NCBI GenBank assembly: GCA_023400055.1
Contig: JAEXFN010000017.1
Coordinates: 62,001-126,000, forward strand
DNA length: 64,000 nt
From: Bacillota bacterium
GTDB taxonomy: Bacteria > Bacillota > UBA4882 > UBA8346
Reading direction: 5' to 3'
Each line of letters begins with the position of its first letter. Positions within the stretch are counted from its first letter, which is position 1. The position numbers were made by a program, and so were the translations under genes. The notes beneath the pieces were generated by a model. The model was not told the DNA's origin. It did not search any database and was given only the letters and a program-made list of their open reading frames with translations. This document shows, piece after piece, positions 8,209 through 16,276 of the stretch.

Positions 8209-10293
8209 TTGAGAAAATACAAGACTGAACAGATTCGAAACATGGTATTGATGGGACATGGCGGTTGCGGCAAGACGATGCTTGCCGAGGCTATGCTGTT
8301 CTCCGTCAAGGCAATTGACCGTTTTGGAAAAGTGGATGACGGGACTTCCACCATGGATTATGACTCCGAGGAGATTAAACGGAAAATTAGCCTCAGTACT
8401 TCGATAGCCCCGTTGGAATATAAGGACCGTAAGATTAATCTTTTAGACACGCCGGGATTTTTCGATTTCGTCGGTGAAGTGAAAGGAGCGATCCGGGCCG
8501 CGGATGCTGCTTGTATCGTAGCCTGTGCAGTCTCCGGAGTCGAAGTCGGGACCGAAAAAGCCTGGCAATATGCGGAAGAACAGAGTTTGCCGCGGTTAAT
8601 CATCATCAATAAGATGGACCGCGAAAATGCCAACTTCGAAAATACCTATCAAGCGCTGCGCGAGCGCTTCGGACATCAGATCATCCCGTTGCAGATTCCG
8701 ATCGGCGCCGCCGAGAAATTCCAAGGCGTGGTCGACATCATTAAAAATAAGGCGTTTGTTTTGGAAGGCGGCAAGACCGTCGAGAAGGAAGTCCCGGCCG
8801 ACCTGGCCGACGCGGTGGAGGAATACCGGATGACGCTGACCGAATCCGCCGCCGAGTCCGATGACGATCTGCTCTCGAAATACCTGGATGGCGGCGAACT
8901 TTCGCCGGAAGAGATTGTCGCCGGCACCCGAAAGGGCGTGATCGCCGGCAGGATCGTTCCGGTGCTGGCCACATCCTCGTTGAAGCAGATCGGCATCGCC
9001 AACCTGGTGGACATCATGGCGGAATTTCTGCCTTCGCCGCTGGACCGGGGCGAAATCAGCGGGGTCCATCCCAACAGCAAGGAGGAGGAGAAACGCCGCT
9101 CGGCCGAGAATGAGCCATTTTCCGCTCAGGTCTTCAAGACCATGGCCGACCCGTTCGTGGGGAAATTGACCATTTTCAGGGTGTTTTCCGGCGTTTTCAA
9201 GTCCGATTCCCAGGTTTATAACTCCAACAAGGGAGTTTCGGAGCGGGTCGGTCAACTCTTTATCATCAAGGGGAAGAGTCAGGAGCCGGCATCCGAGCTG
9301 AGCGCCGGCGACATCGGGGCCGTGGCCAAGCTGCAGGAGACCTTTACCGGGCAAACGCTTTGCGACAAGGAAAAACCCATCGCCTATCCGGCCATCGAGT
9401 TTCCCAAACCCAAACTGTCGCTGGCGGTCGAGCCCAAAGCCAAGGGGGATGAGGATAAGATCGGTACCGGCCTGGCCCGGCTCACCGAGGAGGACCTCAC
9501 TTTCGAGGTTCATAAAGACCCGGTTACCCACGAGATTGTCGCTTCCGGCATGGGCGATCTGCATATTGAAGTGATCACCAGCAAATTGCATAAGAAGTTC
9601 GGAGTGGACGTCACCTTGAAGACGCCCAAAATTTCTTACAAGGAAACCATCAAGGGCAACGTCAAGGTCGAGGGGAAACACAAGAAGCAGAGCGGCGGGC
9701 GCGGGCAGTTCGGCCATGTCTGGATCGAAATGAGTCCTTTGCCGTCCGGCGGCGGTTTTGAGTTCGTGGATAAGATCTTCGGCGGCGCGGTGCCGCGCAA
9801 CTATATTCCCGCCGTTGAAAAAGGCTTGATCGAAACCATGGAGCGGGGGGTGCTCGCCGGGTATCCCGTCGTCGACGTGCGGGTGGCCTTGGTGGATGGT
9901 TCCTACCATCCGGTCGACTCCTCGGAAATGGCCTTTAAGATCGCGGCGCGGCTCGCCTTCAAGAAAGGGTTTATGGATGCCAAGCCGATTTTGTTGGAGC
10001 CCGTCATGAGCGTGGTGGTCCGCACCCCGGAAGAATATATGGGCGACGTGATCGGCGACTTGAATAAGAAACGCGGCCGGATCCTCGGCATGGAACCCGA
10101 CGGTCGGGAGCAGGTGGTAAAAGCCTTGGCTCCTCAGGCGGAACTGATGAAATACGCCATCGATCTCCGTTCGATGACCCAAGGCCGGGCCGATTTTACG
10201 GTGACCTTTGATCATTTCGAAGAGGTTCCGGCTCAACTGGCCGAAGGAATTATCGCCGAGGCCAAGAAGCATATGGTCGAAGAGGAAGAATAA
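8209..10293 (+). CDS. Elongation factor G paralogue (EF-G-like GTPase)
   Basis: Translational GTPase of the EF-G family, 694 residues. TTG start at 8209 follows GAGGAGGG. G-domain motifs: P-loop GHGGCGKT (residues 16-23) in place of the AHIDAGKT form of canonical EF-G, DTPGFFDF (G3), NKMDRENANF (G4). Domains II to V follow, with the usual domain IV glycine-rich GRGQFGHVWI. The altered P-loop and its isolation from rpsL-rpsG-tuf point to the second, non-canonical EF-G type (FusA2-like) found in many Bacillota rather than the main translocase. Its precise role (ribosome rescue, recycling or other) is unknown. It follows the candidate structured RNA and has its own terminator. Confidence 0.85.
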   Translation: MRKYKTEQIRNMVLMGHGGCGKTMLAEAMLFSVKAIDRFGKVDDGTSTMDYDSEEIKRKISLSTSIAPLEYKDRKINLLDTPGFFDFVGEVKGAIRAADAACIVACAVSGVEVGTEKAWQYAEEQSLPRLIIINKMDRENANFENTYQALRERFGHQIIPLQIPIGAAEKFQGVVDIIKNKAFVLEGGKTVEKEVPADLADAVEEYRMTLTESAAESDDDLLSKYLDGGELSPEEIVAGTRKGVIAGRIVPVLATSSLKQIGIANLVDIMAEFLPSPLDRGEISGVHPNSKEEEKRRSAENEPFSAQVFKTMADPFVGKLTIFRVFSGVFKSDSQVYNSNKGVSERVGQLFIIKGKSQEPASELSAGDIGAVAKLQETFTGQTLCDKEKPIAYPAIEFPKPKLSLAVEPKAKGDEDKIGTGLARLTEEDLTFEVHKDPVTHEIVASGMGDLHIEVITSKLHKKFGVDVTLKTPKISYKETIKGNVKVEGKHKKQSGGRGQFGHVWIEMSPLPSGGGFEFVDKIFGGAVPRNYIPAVEKGLIETMERGVLAGYPVVDVRVALVDGSYHPVDSSEMAFKIAARLAFKKGFMDAKPILLEPVMSVVVRTPEEYMGDVIGDLNKKRGRILGMEPDGREQVVKALAPQAELMKYAIDLRSMTQGRADFTVTFDHFEEVPAQLAEGIIAEAKKHMVEEEE

Positions 10294-10301
10294 ATTGCGG
10301 T

Positions 10302-10329
10302 GGGCGGGTTGCAAACCCGCCCTTTTTTT
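10302..10329 (+). terminator. Terminator of the EF-G-like gene
   Basis: GGGCGGGTT (10302-10310) pairs with AACCCGCCC (10314-10322), followed by seven T. Confidence 0.93.
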
Positions 10330-10373
10330 ATTTTCAGGCTTAATCGGACGAAGTTGCTCCCGCCGCACTCGCC

Positions 10374-10895
10374 TCAGCTGCGACATCCCAAAATGTGGAG
10401 GAAACGAATATCCACGTAATTATAAAAGGTAAGCTTCTGATCGACGAGGTCGTGGGTATGGGCGGTAAAGGATATTTTATCCGGGCCGATGGGCGACTCC
10501 AGTTTGCTGACGATCAGCGAATGTTCGAATTGGCCCTTTTGGCGGAACCCCAATTGGATGATATCGCCGATTACCAGATCGTTTTGGGAGACCAGTTCGG
10601 CGAACGGACCCCGTTCCCGATTTTCGGTCAAAAACTTATAAAGAAAAGCTACGGCGGTCCAGGATGGCGATTTCTGATTGGCATCGCGATAATACCATCC
10701 ATAATTCGGGGTAAAATTCATCACGCCGCATCCGGCGTAAAGCACTTGCGATACAAAATTGGTACAATCACCGCCCAACGCCGTAAAATCGAAATAGGCC
10801 GGATTCCGGCCCAAAGCCCAGCGGCGGGCGTAAGCTAACGCGGCCGAACGGTCGTAGTTCCCGGTTTTCCCAAAAGCCGCTTGATTCGGGTTCAT
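10374..10895 (-). CDS. Amidase_6-type (putative amidase domain) protein
   Basis: Protein of the putative amidase family with the papain/NlpC-like signature; 173 residues. The N-terminal motif YDRSAALAYARRWALGRNP and GGDCTNFVSQ (with the likely nucleophile Cys) are typical; a later HSLIVSK supplies a candidate catalytic His. ATG at 10895 is chosen over a GTG at 10907 because GAGGTG lies at good spacing before the ATG. There is no signal peptide, so the protein is cytoplasmic, mother-cell expressed or exported in another way. Relatives often appear in spore formers as small cell-wall-type amidases, but the substrate is unknown. It is convergent with the EF-G-like gene. Confidence 0.8.
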   Translation of the reverse strand: MNPNQAAFGKTGNYDRSAALAYARRWALGRNPAYFDFTALGGDCTNFVSQVLYAGCGVMNFTPNYGWYYRDANQKSPSWTAVAFLYKFLTENRERGPFAELVSQNDLVIGDIIQLGFRQKGQFEHSLIVSKLESPIGPDKISFTAHTHDLVDQKLTFYNYVDIRFLHILGCRS

Positions 10896-11152
10896 AAGGC
10901 TAATCACCTCGATTTCTCCATTTATTCTATCGTACCAGGGAATGGAAGGTGTTGATTTTTCGATACTTTATTGCCAAATTTCTTTAGGAACGCCCTTGAA
11001 TTTTTCCAACTTCATGATAAAATGAGGGTAGAGCCTGAAACTTAGGATTGCCTGGTATAGCAGATTGACTAGTCTAGTTAACGCTTCCTCTATACTTAGC
11101 CCGAGGGAAGGCCAATCATAGCCCTATGGGCTAATATTTGGGAGGTTGTTCG

Positions 11153-11446
11153 ATGTATCAAGACAAAACGTTAACCTGTAAAGACTGCGGTCAAGACTTC
11201 ACGTTCTCAGCCAGTGAACAAGAGTTTTATGCTTCCAAGGGGTTTGAGAATGAACCCGGCCGTTGCCCGGCTTGCCGTTCGGCCCGGAAACAACAACGCG
11301 GTGGCGTGGGCGCTGGTCAACATACCCGTCAGATGTTCGACGCGGTTTGCTCCAATTGCGGAGCCAGCACACAGGTTCCGTTCCGTCCGACCGGCGAGAA
11401 ACCCGTTTATTGCCGCGATTGCTTCCAAGCTCGTAAACAAGCTTAA
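11153..11446 (+). CDS. Zinc-ribbon domain protein
   Basis: Small protein (97 residues) with two zinc-ribbon halves: CKDCG..CPAC near the N-terminus and CSNCG..CRDC at the C-terminus, each set CxxC-x(n)-CxxC. It belongs to the family of small CxxC-x17-18-CxxC zinc-binding proteins common in Bacillota and Chloroflexota; function unknown, perhaps nucleic-acid or ribosome binding. ATG at 11153 follows GGGAGG and replaces an upstream in-frame start at 11138 with no ribosome site. It is a single-gene unit with its own terminator. Confidence 0.85.
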   Translation: MYQDKTLTCKDCGQDFTFSASEQEFYASKGFENEPGRCPACRSARKQQRGGVGAGQHTRQMFDAVCSNCGASTQVPFRPTGEKPVYCRDCFQARKQA

Positions 11447-11470
11447 TTCAATAAATTGTCCAAGATCAAA

Positions 11471-11502
11471 AACGGCCCCTTAAATGTCGGGGCCGTTTTT
11501 TT
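11471..11502 (+). terminator. Terminator of the zinc-ribbon gene
   Basis: AACGGCCCC (11471-11479) pairs with GGGGCCGTT (11489-11497), with a T run. Confidence 0.93.
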
Positions 11503-11552
11503 ATTTCAACCCGAATTCGAAGCGCACCACGATACATCGTTAGGGAGTTTTT

Positions 11553-12836
11553 ATGAAGAAACGGTTAATTTTACTTCTTTTGGCGCTCGGCGGTTTACTC
11601 GTCATGAATCTGCCCGTATCCGGGCAAGAGGTTCCCAGCTTTGTCCTGTTTGCCCCCGGTTTTTGGGGCAGCATCGATCACCTGCCTTCGAAAAGTCCGC
11701 TTTGGCTGGCGGAGTCGCCTTACCCGCATTTTTGCAAGCATCAGGAGACGCCCTATCTCACCGGCCCGGATTATCAACCCATCCCCCAAAAATATTTGGC
11801 GCTCGGCGCGGGACCGGGCCTTTCCAAAGCATTTTTGCGTCCCTATGCCAAGTTACAACAAGAATTAAATTTTTGGGCCCAAAAACGCAACCGGGAGGAT
11901 CCCGCCCGCCCGGTCCGGATCATTGATGATTGGCAAGCCTTGGCATTGCCCCGAACCGACGGGGAGACGGACATCGGCAATCTTAACTTCATTTATCTAA
12001 AATATGACTGGCGTTTGGGACTGGCAGCCATCACCCAATACTATGTGGACCCTTGGCTGGCCTTGATCGATAAACGCTGGCCGGGGGCAAAGATTCATTG
12101 GGTCGGACATAGTTTGGGCGGTTTGCTCGGACGTTACGTCGTTTCCCGTCATCCGCAGCGGTTCACGTCGTTAATTTCGATCGGCGGTCCGCAGTATGGC
12201 ATTTATGAGATTGGGAGACAACGCAGAGGGCTGCCGGTCGACTATGGCGGCGAGTGGGATTTGGCCTATGCCCAGGAGGTGGGTCTGCGATTCACCGAGA
12301 AATATTTTTTCGGGACCCGAATTGTGCAATCCGGCAAAGCTTATGAGGCTTCTGCTGCCGAATTTGCCCGCCGCTATATGCCCATCATGCATTGGTTGGA
12401 TCCCGAGGAGCAGCGCTTGCAGGATGGCTTCGGCACTCTGCCGAAATTGGCGGAGGCGGTGCCCCATGCCGTCGCTTATTATGGCTTGGGCTACGGATCT
12501 TTTGACTTGCAGGGACATTACCATCCGGAGCTTCTGGAAGGCAAGGAAGTGGGTTCCGGACTGGCTGCGCCGCCGGGCTCGGCCTATGCCCAGACCGGAG
12601 ACGGCCGGGTGGATCCGGTGAGCGCCCGCGGGCCGTTTCCACATGCGGTTTGTTTGGGCAAGGAGATGCAACATGGCGAATTGATGTGGTCCCCTTTGGT
12701 CCTGGCCTCCCTGGTGGACCGTTTCTTTTTCGATGGCCGGATGAGCCGATCCCAGCTTCGGCTGGAACTATTGCGGCGGGGCATCTATTGGAATCAACCT
12801 GTCGAATGGTTAATCCGGGCGCGCCAATCGTGGTAG
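11553..12836 (+). CDS. Secreted alpha/beta-hydrolase, lipase/LCAT-like
   Basis: Predicted exported lipase or acyltransferase-like hydrolase of 427 residues. Residues 1-24 form a signal peptide (KKR, LILLLLALGGLLV, ending near VSG). The nucleophile elbow GHSLGG has Ser at residue 187; an Asp in TGDGRVDP and a His in the following HAVCLGKEMQHGELM region would complete a triad, an arrangement seen in LCAT-like enzymes. The early FAPGFWGS is the usual oxyanion-hole strand. ATG at 11553 follows TAGGGAG. It has no operon partner, and the substrate is not predictable. If the cell is diderm, it would act in the periplasm or outside. Confidence 0.8.
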   Translation: MKKRLILLLLALGGLLVMNLPVSGQEVPSFVLFAPGFWGSIDHLPSKSPLWLAESPYPHFCKHQETPYLTGPDYQPIPQKYLALGAGPGLSKAFLRPYAKLQQELNFWAQKRNREDPARPVRIIDDWQALALPRTDGETDIGNLNFIYLKYDWRLGLAAITQYYVDPWLALIDKRWPGAKIHWVGHSLGGLLGRYVVSRHPQRFTSLISIGGPQYGIYEIGRQRRGLPVDYGGEWDLAYAQEVGLRFTEKYFFGTRIVQSGKAYEASAAEFARRYMPIMHWLDPEEQRLQDGFGTLPKLAEAVPHAVAYYGLGYGSFDLQGHYHPELLEGKEVGSGLAAPPGSAYAQTGDGRVDPVSARGPFPHAVCLGKEMQHGELMWSPLVLASLVDRFFFDGRMSRSQLRLELLRRGIYWNQPVEWLIRARQSW

Positions 12837-12944
12837 ATCTAAAATTTAAACGCCTTCCCGGTTTGATGAGTGATTATCCCCACGGCTGGTATGAGTATTC
12901 ACATTGTGGGTAAACTTAGATCAAATACAAGGAGGCTGAAGCGG

Positions 12945-13376
12945 TTGAAGATAAAAGAGATCATGAACAATGAAGTGGCTTATGTCAGTCCCGAAACCAG
13001 CGTGGTTCAGGCGGCCCAGATGATGCAAAAGCATGACGTGGGTTCGATACCCGTCTGTCAGGGCGATCATGTGGTGGGCATCGTTACCGATCGGGATATT
13101 GTGGTCCGGAATATTGCCCATGGCAAGGATCCGCATTCGACGCCTGTCCGCGATGTGATGACATCCCAGGTGAGAATGGTCGATGCCGAGATGGACCTGC
13201 ACCAGGCCGCGAAGATTATGGCCCAAAGTCAAGTGCGGCGCTTGCCGGTGGTTGACAAGGACCGGATAGTCGGAATCGTGTCTCTGGGTGACCTGGCGAC
13301 TCAGGCCAAAACGGACGTAGAATTGGCCAAAACCCTCGGGATGATCTCTACCCCCTCGGAACCGGAAAATCTATAG
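12945..13376 (+). CDS. Tandem CBS-domain protein
   Basis: Two CBS domains make up the whole protein (143 residues): MKIKEIMNNEVAYVSPETS..VGIVTDRDIVVR and VRDVMTSQVRMVDAE..VGIVSLGDLA. Such stand-alone pairs bind adenine nucleotides and usually act as sensors or modulators. The start is TTG at 12945 after AAGGAGG; the longer open frame upstream overlaps non-coding sequence. Partner unknown. Confidence 0.92.
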   Translation: MKIKEIMNNEVAYVSPETSVVQAAQMMQKHDVGSIPVCQGDHVVGIVTDRDIVVRNIAHGKDPHSTPVRDVMTSQVRMVDAEMDLHQAAKIMAQSQVRRLPVVDKDRIVGIVSLGDLATQAKTDVELAKTLGMISTPSEPENL

Positions 13377-13431
13377 CGAGGAGCGGGCCTGGCCCGCGCC
13401 GCCGTTCGAGCAACTCCAGCTATTTATCAGA

Positions 13432-13462
13432 GACTGTCAGACATGAGCCTGGCAGTCTTCTT
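13432..13462 (+). terminator. Probable terminator after the CBS gene
   Basis: GACTGTCAG (13432-13440) pairs with CTGGCAGTC (13449-13457) with one G-T pair, followed by TTCTT. A GCGGGCC/GGCCCGC palindrome lies just upstream near 13383. Confidence 0.6.
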
Positions 13463-13551
13463 ATATTCGGATTGATTTCATTTTTTCAGCGTCGCATTAT
13501 CGAACCGGCGACCAAAAGAGCTTCGGCTTCCGCTTGTCCGCATCGGACCGG

Positions 13552-13662
13552 GAGTCCGTCGGTATTACCGACGGACTCTCAATGAAAGACACCTTCCACA
13601 ATTGATATTATACCGCGAAAAGCCGGGCCTGAAGTATCGTTTTTGTACGCAAAAAATATCAT
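13552..13662. repeat. Dispersed hairpin module, copy 2
   Basis: Same element as at 2125-2237. It has the identical 12-bp stem GAGTCCGTCGGT with its complement (loop ATT instead of ATA), followed by AATGAAAGACA, CGAAAAGCCGGG, TGAAGTATCGTTTTTGTACG and TATCAT. It precedes the large array at 13932-14204 by about 270 bp. Confidence 0.75.
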
Positions 13663-13931
13663 TCATCCCGAACCATGATTCGCAGGATTCAAAGATTAAC
13701 ATGATTCAATTCGACCAGGGATCCCATGGGGTCGTCAAGGATGGTGGCTGTATGAATGAAAAATCGAAGATCGCTATAAAAAAGCCGATCACGGATGGAT
13801 TTAAGGATTTCACGGAAAAACTCACTTCCCGATCGCTAGGCCGTGGAATCCTTTCATCCGTTAAATTCGTGACTCAGAGCCTTCCGACTTATCCACAACC
13901 CAAAACCGTTGACCACGTTGAACGATAATGT
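13663..13931. other. Non-coding stretch between the module and array B
   Basis: A 108-codon open frame (13602-13928) crosses it but begins inside the dispersed module, has no usable ribosome site and shows no recognisable domain, so it is not called as a gene. A lone TTATCCACA lies at 13889-13897, one base out of phase with the array that follows. Confidence 0.45.
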
Positions 13932-14204
13932 TTATCCACAGAAATAGATCACTTATTCACAAAAAGAGCTCTTTTATTAACAAAAAGAGCTCATTTATCC
14001 ACAAAATGAGCTTGTTGAACGACTGAAAGAGCTTATTTATTCACAAAAAGAGCTCTTTCATTCACAAAACAAGCTCATTTATCCACAAAATGAGCTTATT
14101 GAGCGACTGAAAGAGCTCATTGATCCACAAAAAGAGATCAGTTATTCACAAAATGAGCTTGCTGAATGACTCAAAGAGCTGACTTATCCACAAAACGACT
14201 AAGA
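13932..14204. repeat. 21-bp tandem repeat array B, with DnaA-box-like units
   Basis: Thirteen units in exact 21-bp phase from 13932, consensus TTATYCACAAAANGAGCTY plus two bases. Perfect TTATNCACA begins at 13932, 13953, 13995, 14037, 14079, 14142 and 14184. Near matches begin at 13974, 14058 and 14121. Three units (14016, 14100, 14163) are of a second type, TGAAYGACTGAAAGAGCT, shared with the arrays at 2310 and 52119. Each unit carries an AGCT core, often GAGCTC. No indels break the phase. Confidence 0.92.
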
Positions 14205-14389
14205 GAGCTCATATTGTAAGTTCTCTGAAGCGGCAGCGGCGCTATTTACTTCGAAATGACCAAAGCCGTGACGATATCATCAAATTGGGATGAGGCGGAG
14301 AACGATAATGAGGGATAATTTGGAATGTTTGGAAATATGGTATACTTAGGGTGGATGGTTCAATATATTGTTTTAAGGGAGTCGTAAGT

Positions 14390-15013
14390 TTGAACCGGAT
14401 TGCAGTTTTAACCGCCGATATTATCGATTCAAAACGGGCCAGCCGGATCGATCTGCAACTCAAACCGCAGTTGAGCCGTTTGAATTACCCGTTTCTGGCC
14501 ACGCCGTTCGCGCTGTTCCGCGGGGATGAGATTCAGGGTGTGTGCACGGATGCCGCCCAATTGCCTCGTTTGATTCGGGAGTTGCGGTATTATTGCCGGC
14601 CTTTCCGGGTGCGTTTGGGGGTTGGCATCGGCACGGCGGAAGAAAATGAATTTGCCGCCAGCTCATGGGAGATGAATGGCGAGGCCTTTTTTTTGGCCCG
14701 CAACGCCTTGGATTATCTTTCCAAAAATAAGTTTCCCGGCACTTGCTTCCGAACCAACGATCCGCTATTGGATCTGGCGCTGAATACGGTTTATCGATTG
14801 CTGGACGCCATTATCGTGAATTGGACGGAAGCCCAATGGGAAGCGGTCCATTCGTATCAACACTTTGGGACCTATATCCGGACGGCCGAGGTTTTGGGGA
14901 TCGCCCGGCAAAATGTCCAGAAGCGTTGTTATGCCGCGAAGTGGAACGAAATTAGACAGGCGGAGGAGAGTGTCAGCAAATTATTAAGCTTGGAATTAAA
15001 CCGCGACACCTAA
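14390..15013 (+). CDS. SatD family protein
   Basis: Member of the SatD family (named from a Streptococcus mutans acid-tolerance operon); molecular function unknown. The family opening is clear: NRIAVLTADIIDSKRA, followed by FALFRGDEIQGV and RVRLGVGIGTAEE, which resembles a degenerate nucleotide-cyclase-like fold. A C-terminal helix-turn-helix-like stretch follows (TAEVLGIARQNVQKRCYAA). TTG at 14390 follows AAGGGAG; the longer upstream frame has no ribosome site. It pairs with the DUF3307 membrane protein 73 nt downstream, a common partnership. Confidence 0.85.
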   Translation: MNRIAVLTADIIDSKRASRIDLQLKPQLSRLNYPFLATPFALFRGDEIQGVCTDAAQLPRLIRELRYYCRPFRVRLGVGIGTAEENEFAASSWEMNGEAFFLARNALDYLSKNKFPGTCFRTNDPLLDLALNTVYRLLDAIIVNWTEAQWEAVHSYQHFGTYIRTAEVLGIARQNVQKRCYAAKWNEIRQAEESVSKLLSLELNRDT

Positions 15014-15086
15014 GGAAGGGTGTCTTCGCATAAGGAACCTTCAACAGGGTGCATAAGGTGTTCAAAAACATTGGGGGAACTTCGTT

Positions 15087-15878
15087 TTGGTAACACTCTT
15101 ATTGACCTTTCTTGGCCATGGGCTCGCCGACTTCATTTTCCAATCGGACGGAATCGTTAAAAAGAAGAGCAATTTCCAGTGGGATGGCTTTTTAATCCAC
15201 GGTCTGATCACGTTTTTCATTCTGATTCTCTTGCTGCACTGGCTGGAGTTTCCCAGCGCCTTGCTTTATGCCGCGACCATCACCGTACTTCATATTCTGC
15301 TCGACTTCTGCAAATGCCTGATGACTTCCTCGGGAAATCCGCGCCTCGATCTCAGCGGATTTCTCCTGGATCAATTGGGGCACGGGCTCATCATCTTCGG
15401 AACCTGGCAATTTTTTAATCTGGAGCCCAATCCGCGGCTGACGGCATTTTACTGGTCGTTATTGCAACCGAAGACTCTGGCGGCTTTCGCTCATTCGATG
15501 GACATCAAGCCGCAATGGACCTCTAGCGAAGCGATATTATTGATCACCAGCTATATTTATGTCTGTTGCGGCGGGACTTTTTTGGTGCGCAAATTTTTAA
15601 ATTGCCTGAACTACAGCACAGAACACGACCATCTCGGATCAAAATTTCAGTCCGGGACCTATATCGGAATTTTGGAAAGGCTACTGATCATGATTTTTGT
15701 CCAAAGCAACACTCTTCCCTCTGTGGTGTTCATCCTGACCGCCAAATCCATTGCCCGGTTTAACGAGCTAAGCGAGAAAAATTTTGCCGAATATTATCTG
15801 GTTGGGACGCTATACAGTACTGCGTTGGCCATCTGCGGGGGTTATTTGTTAAATTTCTTTCAGTCCATTATCCATTAA
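15087..15878 (+). CDS. DUF3307 membrane protein, SatD partner
   Basis: Multi-pass membrane protein of 263 residues. The N-terminal HGLADFIFQSD and the HxxxD-type motif VLHILLDFCK are the DUF3307 signature, and at least five hydrophobic helices follow. TTG at 15087 sits 8 nt after GGGGGA. SatD and DUF3307 proteins are often encoded together, as here; SatD is likely the cytoplasmic regulator or sensor, but no reaction is known. Confidence 0.82.
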   Translation: MVTLLLTFLGHGLADFIFQSDGIVKKKSNFQWDGFLIHGLITFFILILLLHWLEFPSALLYAATITVLHILLDFCKCLMTSSGNPRLDLSGFLLDQLGHGLIIFGTWQFFNLEPNPRLTAFYWSLLQPKTLAAFAHSMDIKPQWTSSEAILLITSYIYVCCGGTFLVRKFLNCLNYSTEHDHLGSKFQSGTYIGILERLLIMIFVQSNTLPSVVFILTAKSIARFNELSEKNFAEYYLVGTLYSTALAICGGYLLNFFQSIIH

Positions 15879-15924
15879 AGCTGCTTTTAATCCGCAAGAA
15901 AGCGTAGAATAAAGCTCCCTGCTT

Positions 15925-15943
15925 CATGGGATAATATCCCATG
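15925..15943. promoter_or_regulatory. Perfect palindrome upstream of the ferredoxin gene
   Basis: CATGGGATA-A-TATCCCATG, a 9-bp perfect inverted repeat around one base, 18 nt before the ferredoxin ribosome binding site. It contains a GATAATAT that could serve as a -10 element, so it may be an operator over the promoter, or a small hairpin in the leader. Confidence 0.4.
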
Positions 15944-15976
15944 GATAATAAAATTAACGAAAAGGGAGCGAATCAG

Positions 15977-16165
15977 ATGGAAGTATCAGTCGATCAGGAC
16001 CTCTGTATCAGCTGTGGTTTATGTGTGTCAAGTTGTCCGGAGGTTTTTTCATGGAATGACGATGAAAAGGCGCAGGCGAATCCCAAAGCGGTAAATTCAG
16101 AAAATGAGGATTGTGTCAAAGATGCTGCTTCGGGATGTCCGACCGACGCCATCGACGCCGATTAA
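15977..16165 (+). CDS. Ferredoxin, single [4Fe-4S] type
   Basis: Small acidic electron carrier (62 residues). Cluster ligands: CISCGLCVSSCP gives three cysteines (CxxCxxC) and the Cys in GCP near the C-terminus gives the fourth; another Cys in EDCVKD could form a disulfide, as in Bacillus and Thermotoga ferredoxins. ATG at 15977 follows AAGGGAG. It is monocistronic and stands apart from the nif operon, which has its own [2Fe-2S] ferredoxin. Confidence 0.93.
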   Translation: MEVSVDQDLCISCGLCVSSCPEVFSWNDDEKAQANPKAVNSENEDCVKDAASGCPTDAIDAD

Positions 16166-16276
16166 TGGCGTTTAGTTCGATGGTTGATTGAAATTTTTTG
16201 ACGAAAACATTTGATCTCAGAAAGTAATAGGCGAGTTTTCTCCCCCATATACTAAAATATAAGGGGAGAGACTGGA

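Noticed and set aside
8596..10386. 596-codon open frame opposite the EF-G-like gene
   Set aside because: Antisense shadow with no motif; it also runs over the EF-G terminator.
13602..13928. 108-codon open frame downstream of the CBS gene
   Set aside because: It starts inside the dispersed hairpin module and has no ribosome site. A similar reading of copy 1 is due to the shared DNA, not to coding constraint.
13932..14204. CRISPR array
   Set aside because: The unit is 21 bp with no alternation of long repeats and unique 30-40-bp spacers, and no cas genes are present.
13889..14212. Chromosomal replication origin oriC
   Set aside because: DnaA boxes are present, but dnaA, dnaN, recF, gyrB and rpmH are absent and no clear AT-rich unwinding element is seen; kept only as a DnaA-binding candidate.
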